From Lachnospiraceae bacterium (GTDB taxonomy: Bacteria; Bacillota_A; Clostridia; Lachnospirales; Lachnospiraceae): DNA of 14,026 nucleotides. Position 1 is the first letter of the stretch, and each line of letters opens with the position of its first letter. Both the position numbers and the translations under genes were made by a program. The notes beneath the pieces were generated by a model that was not told where the DNA came from, did no database searches, and saw only the letters and a program-made list of their open reading frames with translations. This document shows, piece by piece, positions 1-6,279 of this stretch. Where the stretch lies: NCBI GenBank assembly GCA_017652545.1, contig JAGCAV010000543.1, positions 1-14,026 of the forward strand. Direction: 5' to 3'.

Positions 1-1
1 C

Positions 2-949
2 AAATACACCTTTATCCTGTTTCTGGTGACCCAGGCGATCCTGGCCACCCTGCGCTGTGCTGACACAGTGCGGATCGCCTTCATTGTTTCCTGTATCTCC
101 CTTGTCGTAAATGTGGGGATCAACTACTGCCTGATCTTCGGCAAATTCGGCATGCCGGAGCTTGGGATCCGCGGTGCCGCCATCGGCACGCTCATTGCCA
201 GGATCACAGAGCTTGTCATCGTCATCGTCTATGCCCTGAAAGCAGATCAGAAGGTCCGGCTGTTCAGTGAGAACCCGCTCAAGAAAGACCCGGCCATCAG
301 CCAGGATTTCTCCAGGCTGGCGACCCAGATCCTGGTACAGGAACTGTTCTGGGCCGTTTCCATACCGCTGCAGAGCGCGATCCTGGGACACCTGAGTTCA
401 GATGCCATCGCCGCGAACTCCATAGCCACTACCTTCTATCAGTACCTGAAGGTCGTCGTCCGCGCCATGGCCTCTGCTTCAGCGGTCATGATCGGGAGCG
501 CCATCGGACGCGGCAATATAGATGAAGTCAAGGCGGAAGGCAGAACTCTGTCCGTCATCGATCTGATCATCGGGATCATCCTCGGCATCACCCTGTTTGC
601 TCTGCACAGACCGCTCCTGTCCATGTATTCCCTGACCGACACCGCCTACGTGATGACAGACCAGCTGATGATACTGATGTCTTTCCTGATGGTGACGATG
701 GGATACATGATGCCCGTCATGAACGGGATCCTGCGCGGCGGCGGCGATGCAAAATTCACCCTGTATGTGAACATGATCTCGACCTGGGCAATCGTGGTGC
801 CTCTCTCTTTCATGAGTGCATTCTGGTGGAAGCTGCCCGTGGTATGGGTCGTCTTCTTCTCCCAGTCAGATCAGGTATTCAAGGCACCGATCGCCTTTCT
901 GCGCTTCCGCACTTACAAATGGATCCGGAAGCTGACAAGAGATGCTTAA
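2..949 (+). CDS. MATE-family multidrug/Na+ efflux transporter, C-terminal part (5' end outside window)
   Basis: The frame is open from base 2 to the TAA at 947-949, so the start lies beyond the left edge. About 315 residues are visible, while MATE proteins are usually about 450, so roughly the last two thirds is present. The protein is rich in hydrophobic membrane segments. It carries the MATE-like stretch 'NYCLIFGKFGMPELGIRGAA', followed by the second-half repeat with 'ILGHLSSDAIAANSIA' and 'GILRGGGDAKF'. MATE carriers are inner-membrane antiporters that export cationic drugs or metabolites using Na+ or H+ gradients; the substrate cannot be told here. The gene converges on the inositol locus with only 12 bases between the two stop codons, and I see no functional link to it. 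The GTG at 26 is internal and is not a start. Confidence 0.85.
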   Translation, partial: KYTFILFLVTQAILATLRCADTVRIAFIVSCISLVVNVGINYCLIFGKFGMPELGIRGAAIGTLIARITELVIVIVYALKADQKVRLFSENPLKKDPAISQDFSRLATQILVQELFWAVSIPLQSAILGHLSSDAIAANSIATTFYQYLKVVVRAMASASAVMIGSAIGRGNIDEVKAEGRTLSVIDLIIGIILGITLFALHRPLLSMYSLTDTAYVMTDQLMILMSFLMVTMGYMMPVMNGILRGGGDAKFTLYVNMISTWAIVVPLSFMSAFWWKLPVVWVVFFSQSDQVFKAPIAFLRFRTYKWIRKLTRDA

Positions 950-961
950 GTGTTCTGATGC

Positions 962-1780
962 TCAGCCGATCACCCGATCCAGATACTCGATCGCTTTTCT
1001 GGCTGTCAGTTCATTATCCCCTTTCGGGAAGCACTCCACCGTAACATAGCCCTTGTATCCGACCTGCGAAAGCGCCTCGAAGATCGGTTCAAATCTCATT
1101 TCTCCGCTGCCCGGATACCAGCGCTGGCTGTCGGCAATGTGGACATATCCAAGTTTGTCTCCTGCCTGCCGGACCGCTTCCGCCATGTTGTTTTCTTCCA
1201 GCTGCATATGATAAGTGTCCAGATGGATAAAACAGTTGTCCAGACCAAACTCGTCAATGAAGGCAGCTGTCTCGGCACAGGTGGTAAAGAACACCATCTC
1301 ATAGTGGTTGATGACCTCGATGTTGATCCGGACATTCTTTTCCTTCCCGTAGTCATTCAGGATCTTCAGGTTCCGGGCCAGACGTCTCCGGTACAGTTCC
1401 CGGCTTTTTCCCGCAGGCGGATTGCCCCTGCCCCAGCCGATCACGATACCGGCACCCAGTTCTGATGCCATGTCGATATAGGTCTTCATGCCTTCCACAC
1501 AGGCTTTTTCCACATACGGACGGTCGTCGATCAGGCTGCACCCTCCCTCTGTATTAAGCCTTCCGGTGATGATCTGAGATATTTCGATACCGGTCTTTGC
1601 CATACAGCTTCTGATCGCATCCATATCCCAGTCCACGTTCTCTCTCGTGTGGATCTCGATCGCGTCATAGCCCAGTTCTTTTGCTTTCCTCAGGTTTTCC
1701 TCCACACTCCCCTTCAGCAGAAGAGGCGCTGTATCCGGCGCTTCGTCAACAGAGGAAATACCGATCTTCCACTTTCTCAT
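962..1780 (-). CDS. Sugar phosphate isomerase/epimerase-like TIM-barrel protein (AP-endonuclease-2 family)
   Basis: A 272-residue protein of the xylose-isomerase-like TIM-barrel superfamily, which includes IolE, IolI, hydroxypyruvate isomerase and D-tagatose/D-psicose 3-epimerase. Expected metal ligands are visible: E155 ('INIEVINH'), D188 ('HLDTYHM'), H214 ('GYVHIADS') and E249 ('VTVECFPK'). The 'LDTYHMQLEE' and 'HIADSQRWYPGSGEM' stretches resemble the ketose 3-epimerase branch more than IolE. It is the last gene of the minus-strand run, 95 bases after the transketolase C subunit, with two stem-loops in that gap. The ATG at 1780 is preceded by GAGAGG at 8 bases. The substrate is unknown. An inosose isomerase (IolI-like role, letting other inositol isomers enter) or a ketose epimerase acting on a pathway intermediate are both plausible. 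Family call is firm, function is not. Confidence 0.8.
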   Translation of the reverse strand: MRKWKIGISSVDEAPDTAPLLLKGSVEENLRKAKELGYDAIEIHTRENVDWDMDAIRSCMAKTGIEISQIITGRLNTEGGCSLIDDRPYVEKACVEGMKTYIDMASELGAGIVIGWGRGNPPAGKSRELYRRRLARNLKILNDYGKEKNVRINIEVINHYEMVFFTTCAETAAFIDEFGLDNCFIHLDTYHMQLEENNMAEAVRQAGDKLGYVHIADSQRWYPGSGEMRFEPIFEALSQVGYKGYVTVECFPKGDNELTARKAIEYLDRVIG

Positions 1781-1800
1781 TTTCTAACCTCTCATAAAGC

Positions 1801-1817
1801 GGAAACGGGCCGTTTCC
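1801..1817. other. Short perfect stem-loop before the last gene
   Basis: GGAAACG and CGTTTCC are perfect inverted arms of 7 bases around a GGC loop. It sits between the larger stem-loop at 1823-1862 and the start of the isomerase gene. No T-run follows on either strand, so it is not a classical terminator. It may affect mRNA stability or processing. Confidence 0.45.
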
Positions 1818-1822
1818 CTATT

Positions 1823-1862
1823 GACAAGACAGCGGGGGATCCGACTCCCCCGCTGACCTGTC
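1823..1862 (-). terminator. GC-rich stem-loop after the transketolase genes; possible attenuator
   Basis: The inner stem is perfect: CAGCGGGGGA (1830-1839) pairs with TCCCCCGCTG (1846-1855) around a 6-base loop. It extends after a small internal loop by GACA/TGTC. This would be a very stable RNA hairpin 13 bases beyond the transketolase C stop codon. There is no clear T-tract after it on the minus strand, so full intrinsic termination is doubtful. Partial termination, or 3'-end protection that sets a lower level of the last gene, is more likely. Confidence 0.45.
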
Positions 1863-1875
1863 TTCACTGACCTTT

Positions 1876-2817
1876 TCAGGCTTTCAGCTCGCGCACCACT
1901 CTCGCGATGTGATCACATGTCAGGTCAAAGCGTGTCCGCAGGTAGTCCTCCGGACCAACCTCGCCGAATTCATCCTCAACTGCCACATAACCGAACTTAA
2001 GCGGCATGCCGATCAATGCATCCTGTACAGCGCTTGTCAGTCCGCCGATCTTATTGTGATTCTCGGCAGAGACAACGATACCGGTCTTCGCAGCATATTC
2101 GCGGATCAGCTCCCCATCCAGAGGCTTCACGGTGATCGGATCGATCACGGCTGCTTCAATGCCTTCCTCCGCAAGAGCTTTGGCTGCCTGCAGGGCTTCA
2201 TGGACCATGATGCCGCTGGCAACGATCAGGGCATCTGAACCCTCACGGACAACAACGCCCTTTCCGGGTGTGAAGGAACTTCCATCGGCGTAGATCTGGT
2301 AGGATCCTTTTCTGGGGGTACGGATGTATTTCACGCCCGGCATATCCTTTGCCTTGCGGATTGCGTCGATCAGCATCGGAACGTCTGTGATGTCATAAAC
2401 CGTTGCCTCGGGGATGGCGCGGTACAGTGCCATATCTTCAAAAGGCATATGTGTTCCGCCATTGAAAGCTGCCGTAATGCCGGCATCTGTCCCGACAATG
2501 GTGATCGGATTCTTTGCATAGGCGGCTGACATGAACACCTGGTCGAAGCAGCGCCTGGAGGCAAAGGGACCAAAGGAGTGGGCGTAGGGTTTCATGCCGG
2601 AAGCTGAAAGTCCGGCCGCAATACCGGCCATGTTGGCCTCGGCAATACCGCAGTTGATATAGCGGTCTCCCTGCCCTTTTGCAGTGCCGCTGCAGCCCAT
2701 CAGGTCGGCATCAAGCCATACGACCTTATCGTCTTCCTTCATGAGCTCATCGATCGTCGCAGCGAGCGTGGCATTTAACATTCTGGTATCTTTTGTTCCG
2801 TTATATACGATATTCAT
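1876..2817 (-). CDS. Transketolase, C-terminal subunit (split transketolase)
   Basis: A 313-residue protein carrying the pyrimidine-binding and C-terminal domains of transketolase. E60 in 'GIAEANM' is the glutamate that activates thiamine diphosphate; 'CFDQVFMSAAY' (90-100) lines the cofactor pocket; the C-terminal domain spans about 190-313. Split transketolases work as a heteromer with the N subunit, which lies immediately upstream with 11 bases between stop and start. The strong AGGAGGTGAC site overlaps the upstream TAG, suggesting translational coupling. Ordinary transketolases have a histidine and a Glu-Asp pair in the 'H-D/A-S/G-I...GED-G-x-THQ' loop; here the loop reads 'DAGITAAFNGGTHMP' (111-125), so the sugar-phosphate-contacting histidine is D111 and Glu-Asp is F118-N119. 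This suggests an altered substrate. I infer cleavage of 2-deoxy-5-keto-gluconate; ordinary pentose-phosphate work is the alternative. Confidence 0.9.
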   Translation of the reverse strand: MNIVYNGTKDTRMLNATLAATIDELMKEDDKVVWLDADLMGCSGTAKGQGDRYINCGIAEANMAGIAAGLSASGMKPYAHSFGPFASRRCFDQVFMSAAYAKNPITIVGTDAGITAAFNGGTHMPFEDMALYRAIPEATVYDITDVPMLIDAIRKAKDMPGVKYIRTPRKGSYQIYADGSSFTPGKGVVVREGSDALIVASGIMVHEALQAAKALAEEGIEAAVIDPITVKPLDGELIREYAAKTGIVVSAENHNKIGGLTSAVQDALIGMPLKFGYVAVEDEFGEVGPEDYLRTRFDLTCDHIARVVRELKA

Positions 2818-2828
2818 TCCGTCACCTC

Positions 2829-3665
2829 CTATGCGTTCATGGCTTTCTGAGCGTCATGCAGTTCCTTCAGCCATTCATCGAACACTTCCGGAGCCACGTT
2901 CATGGAATGATTCTTCGCAGTCTGTTCAACTGCCGTCACACCCTTGCCCTTGACGGTATCCAGAATGATTGCGATCGGCTTATCGGTGGCAGTACGGGTC
3001 AGGGCTTCATACAGTTTCTCCACATCATGGCCATCTACAGTACAGGCATCAAAGCCAAACGCTGCGAATTTTGCCTCCAGATCGCCGGTGTCAAGAACAT
3101 CCTTTGTGTAGCCGTCCAGCTGCCGCTTGTTCCAGTCGATCAGCCACACCAGATTGGTCAGCTTCTTTGCTGATGTAAACATGGCTGCTTCCCATACCTG
3201 ACCTTCATTGATCTCACCGTCGCCTACGACCAGGAAGGTGCGGCAGTCTCTGCCCTGCAGCCTGTCGCCCAGTGCCAGGCCGACAGCTGTTGATGTGCCC
3301 TGTCCAAGGGAACCTGTGGTCATGTCAACACCGGTCGTCTTGTTCCTGTCGCAGTGGGAGGGAAGATCCGTTCCGGGCTGGTTGAGCGTCATCAGTTTTT
3401 CATACGGGAAATATCCCTTCAGCGCAAGTGTCGCATAGACAGCGGGACCTGCATGGCCTTTGGAACAGACCAGCTTGTCACGGTCCGCCTTTGTCGGATC
3501 CTTAGGATCTATATTCATGACACTTCCATACAGAACAGCCAGCACATCAGCCACAGAAAGGCTTCCGCCAATGTGGCCGAAACCTCTGGACTTAATGCAT
3601 TCGACCGTACCGATCCTGATCTGCAGGGCAAACTCCTGCAGTTTCTTAATTTCTTCTTTTGTCAT
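2829..3665 (-). CDS. Transketolase, N-terminal (thiamine diphosphate-binding) subunit
   Basis: A 278-residue protein equal to the N-terminal PP domain of transketolase. Visible motifs: H31 in 'GHIGGSLS', H71 in 'SKGHAGPAVYA', 'TGSLGQG' (117-123), and the thiamine diphosphate/Mg2+ motif 'GDGEINEGQVWEA' (148-160) completed by 'DWNKRQLDG' (177-185). I chose the ATG at 3665 because GGAG lies 6 bases before it and the protein then begins 'MTKEEIKKLQ' like other N subunits. Upstream in-frame ATGs (to 3725) would overlap the malic enzyme end and add an unrelated 20-residue leader. The partner C subunit follows directly. Such split transketolases serve the pentose phosphate pathway, and in some clostridia split enzymes serve dedicated sugar pathways (for example the sulfoquinovose transketolase route). 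Placement in an inositol locus suggests a dedicated role. Confidence 0.9.
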   Translation of the reverse strand: MTKEEIKKLQEFALQIRIGTVECIKSRGFGHIGGSLSVADVLAVLYGSVMNIDPKDPTKADRDKLVCSKGHAGPAVYATLALKGYFPYEKLMTLNQPGTDLPSHCDRNKTTGVDMTTGSLGQGTSTAVGLALGDRLQGRDCRTFLVVGDGEINEGQVWEAAMFTSAKKLTNLVWLIDWNKRQLDGYTKDVLDTGDLEAKFAAFGFDACTVDGHDVEKLYEALTRTATDKPIAIILDTVKGKGVTAVEQTAKNHSMNVAPEVFDEWLKELHDAQKAMNA

Positions 3666-3708
3666 AGTCATCTCCATTAAAATGATGTTCGGAAAATAAC
3701 ATTTTCCA

Positions 3709-4881
3709 TCAAATCCTTGCCACACCTGATCTTACTGCCGCTTCTGCCACAGCCTTTGCCACAGCGTCTCCAACCCTGGGATCGAATGCCTTTGGGATAA
3801 TATAATCAGCATTCAGCTCCTCATCGGAGATCAGCCCGGCAAGCGCCTCGGCAGCTGCCATCTTCATTTCCTCGTTGATGTCGCTCGCGCGCACATCAAA
3901 GGTGCCCCTGAAGATACCGGGGAACGCCAGCACATTGTTGATCTGGTTCGGGAAGTCGCTGCGGCCTGTGGAAATAACGGCAGCACCGCCCGCCTTCGCG
4001 TCATCCGGGAAGATCTCCGGTGTGGGATTCGCGCAGGCAAACACAATGGCATCCTTGTTCATGGTCTTTACCATCTCTGTCGTCACCGTTCCAGGTGCAG
4101 ATACACCGATGAAGACATCTGCCCCGACCAGCATATCGGCAAGCGAACCGGCCTTCTTTTCAAGATTCGTCTTCAGCGCCATCTCTTCCTTGATCCAGTT
4201 CAGGCCTTCCCTGCCCTCATAGATCGCGCCCTTGCGGTCGCACATGGTCACATTCTTAAAGCCGGCGGACAGAAGAAGCTTCACGATCGCCACAGCCGCG
4301 GCGCCGGCGCCTGAAGTAACGATCTTTACGTCCTCTTTTTTCTTCCCGACGACCTTCAGCGCATTGGTCAGTCCTGCCAGTGTGATCACGGCTGTTCCAT
4401 GCTGGTCATCGTGGAAAATGGGAATGTCGCACCTTTCCTTCAGCTTGCGCTCGATCTCAAAGCAGCGGGGTGCTGCGATGTCTTCCAGGTTGATCCCGCC
4501 GAAGGAGCCGGAGATCTGCCAGACCGTCTCGACAAACGCGTCAACGTCTTTTGTCCGTACACACAGCGGGAAAGCATCCACGCCGCCAAAGGCCTTGAAC
4601 AGAACGCATTTGCCTTCCATGACAGGCATGCCCGCCTCCGGGCCGATATCTCCGAGTCCCAGCACGGCGCTGCCGTCCGTGATGACCGCACACAGATTGT
4701 GGCGGCGGGTCAGTTCATAGGATTTTCCGATGTCCTTCTGAATCTCCAGGCAGGGCTGCGCCACACCCGGGGTGTAAGCAAGGGACAGATCATCTTTGGT
4801 CGCCACGGGTACCGTTGCCACCACTTCAATCTTGCCCTTCCACTCTCCGTGCAGTCTCAATGATTCTTTTGCGTAATCCAT
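3709..4881 (-). CDS. Malic enzyme (oxidative decarboxylation of L-malate to pyruvate)
   Basis: A 390-residue short-form bacterial malic enzyme giving pyruvate, CO2 and NAD(P)H. Visible: tyrosine in 'LAYTPGVAQP' (Y36), lysine in 'MEGKCVLFK' (K91), metal ligands in 'NLEDIAAPRC' (E133, D134) and 'IFHDDQHGTA' (D158, D159), and the nucleotide loop 'GAGAAA' (191-196) followed by 'CDRKG' whose aspartate suits NAD+. I prefer the ATG at 4881. The GTG four codons earlier (4893) overlaps the AAAGGGG ribosome-binding sequence and would leave none for itself. The gene sits between the LarA racemase and the split transketolase. Malic enzymes normally use L-malate, so a racemase next door fits a pathway that forms D-malate. 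An ordinary anaplerotic malic enzyme is the alternative. Confidence 0.93.
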   Translation of the reverse strand: MDYAKESLRLHGEWKGKIEVVATVPVATKDDLSLAYTPGVAQPCLEIQKDIGKSYELTRRHNLCAVITDGSAVLGLGDIGPEAGMPVMEGKCVLFKAFGGVDAFPLCVRTKDVDAFVETVWQISGSFGGINLEDIAAPRCFEIERKLKERCDIPIFHDDQHGTAVITLAGLTNALKVVGKKKEDVKIVTSGAGAAAVAIVKLLLSAGFKNVTMCDRKGAIYEGREGLNWIKEEMALKTNLEKKAGSLADMLVGADVFIGVSAPGTVTTEMVKTMNKDAIVFACANPTPEIFPDDAKAGGAAVISTGRSDFPNQINNVLAFPGIFRGTFDVRASDINEEMKMAAAEALAGLISDEELNADYIIPKAFDPRVGDAVAKAVAEAAVRSGVARI

Positions 4882-4949
4882 ACGCCTTATCACCCCTTTC
4901 GATAATATAAGTCTAAGTCACATCTGTTTGTTCTGTATTTTATAAAAGA

Positions 4950-5020
4950 GTGAAGAGTTAAGAGTGGAGAGTTGAGTTAAAAGTATGGAAACTCTTTACT
5001 CTCCACTCTTCATACTCCAC
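4950..5020. repeat. Long imperfect inverted repeat of GAGTGAAGAGT-type units
   Basis: AAGAGTGGAGAGT (4960-4972) is perfectly matched by ACTCTCCACTCTT (4998-5010). Pairing continues inward (GAGTT/AACTC) and, with mismatches, outward to about 4950 and 5020, giving a hairpin with an 11-base loop. It fills half of the 145-base gap between the LarA stop and the malic enzyme start. The arms are built from GAGTGAAGAGT-like units, and a related CTCTTCACT stretch occurs between iolB and iolE. On the minus strand the stem is followed only by a weak T-rich stretch (CTTTTATAAAAT). It could be a dispersed intergenic repeat, a weak terminator or an mRNA stability element. Confidence 0.6.
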
Positions 5021-5026
5021 ATTGAT

Positions 5027-6277
5027 CTACTGAGGCGGCATCGGCAGTGTCGCGCCGCCGAACGGCATCGCGATGACAGTCGCATCTTCTCCATACCGGG
5101 CCATCGCCTCATCAAAGGCTGTCTGGGCATCCGGCTGCGGATTCAGAAAGATGCTTCGCACAAAGTCATCATCCATCTCGCTCACCAGGTCGATCTGCGC
5201 GTTCTCAAGCACCATGCCGATGGCAGCCGCCTTGTGTCCTCCCAGCTGGAAATCCCGTCCGATCCGTTCCACCATAGCATGCGCTGTGGGAGAACCGACC
5301 AGCCATTCCTCAAACTTCGCACTGCCAAGTCCTTCGTTGCATGCGCCGATCACGATCATGGTGCCGCCCTTCTTCACCGCATGCTTGGCATTGTCCAGCG
5401 CTTTCTGGGTCTGATACAGATTGGCGTCCTTCGGTGCTCCGCCCTGGGAGACCAGCACGATATCCGCACGCTGCGGGATCGGCTTGCGATACATTTTATC
5501 CAGATAGGCGCAGCCTGCACGGTGGGCCGTAATCACATCGCCGGCAACCGCATATACAATGTGCTTATGTTCATCCAGCACCGCGTTCACGATAAAGTGG
5601 ATCGGGCACACAGCCAGCGCCTCTTCCAGATCCTGGCGGACCGGATTGCCCTCCAGTTTTCCGGCACAGGCGTCGGGCGAAACCATGAGGGAATGATTGC
5701 ACTGGATAGCCGCAGGTGTGGAAACACCCGGCATGAGCGCTTTCACGCCGCCGGAATATCCGGCGAAATAGTGAAACTCAATATTGCCCAGCGCAACGCG
5801 AAGATCTGCCTGAGCGACATTTCTGTCAAAGTCAAAGGGTGTTCCGTTTGAAGAGCTTCCCATGTGGATACAGTCATTCGGATCCGAATCGATGCAGCGG
5901 ACTTTTCCGAAGGCGTAATCTCCTGCCAGGCGTTTCCGTTCCTCCTCCGTATGAGGTCTGTGGGAACCCAGGGCAAATACCACCGTAATATCCTCATCGG
6001 GAACCCCTGCAGCGTTCAGCTCATCGATCACCCCGGGCAGCACATCATAGCTCGGGAGAGGCCGGGATATATCGCTGGTGATGACAACCACCTTCTGACC
6101 CGGTTTCGCGATCTCCTTCAGGCGTGGGGAACCGATCGGATTTTCCAGTGCGTATCTGACAGCATCTGCTCCCCGGCGTTCATGCTCCATCTCGTTCGCG
6201 GTCAGAATCGCCAGGAGATTCTTTTCGGGCACCTCCACATTCTGGACACCTTTTCCGTAGCCAAATTCTATTTTCAT
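5027..6277 (-). CDS. LarA-family nickel-pincer hydroxyacid racemase (candidate malate racemase)
   Basis: A 416-residue LarA homologue (DUF2088). Active-site landmarks of lactate racemase are all present: D69 and R72 in 'SDISRPLPS', H106 in 'GSHRPHT', H169 and cofactor-linking K179 in 'EFHYFAGYSGGVKALMPG', H195 in 'QCNHSLM' and K292 in 'LYQTQKAL'. The family uses a covalent nickel-pincer nucleotide made by LarB, LarC and LarE, which are not in this window, to epimerise 2-hydroxyacids by hydride transfer. Different members act on lactate, malate, hydroxyglutarate, phenyllactate or gluconate. The ATG at 6277 is only 2 bases beyond the PGK stop, with GGAG inside the PGK end, so the two are tightly coupled. 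Since malic enzyme follows, D-malate/L-malate racemisation is my best inference; lactate racemase is possible but no lactate gene is nearby. Confidence 0.88.
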   Translation of the reverse strand: MKIEFGYGKGVQNVEVPEKNLLAILTANEMEHERRGADAVRYALENPIGSPRLKEIAKPGQKVVVITSDISRPLPSYDVLPGVIDELNAAGVPDEDITVVFALGSHRPHTEEERKRLAGDYAFGKVRCIDSDPNDCIHMGSSSNGTPFDFDRNVAQADLRVALGNIEFHYFAGYSGGVKALMPGVSTPAAIQCNHSLMVSPDACAGKLEGNPVRQDLEEALAVCPIHFIVNAVLDEHKHIVYAVAGDVITAHRAGCAYLDKMYRKPIPQRADIVLVSQGGAPKDANLYQTQKALDNAKHAVKKGGTMIVIGACNEGLGSAKFEEWLVGSPTAHAMVERIGRDFQLGGHKAAAIGMVLENAQIDLVSEMDDDFVRSIFLNPQPDAQTAFDEAMARYGEDATVIAMPFGGATLPMPPQ

Positions 6278-6279
6278 TT

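Noticed and set aside
1876..3665. Sulfoquinovose transketolase (sulfo-TK) pathway
   Set aside because: The split transketolase recalls it, but there is no sulfoquinovosidase, sulfolactaldehyde enzyme or sulfonate exporter here, and the neighbours are iol genes.
3666..3725. A 20-residue N-terminal extension of the transketolase N subunit
   Set aside because: It would overlap the end of the malic enzyme gene and does not look like the family; GGAG is well placed for the ATG at 3665.
4882..4893. GTG start four codons upstream for the malic enzyme
   Set aside because: The GTG overlaps the AAAGGGG ribosome-binding sequence, leaving nothing to direct initiation there; the ATG at 4881 fits better.
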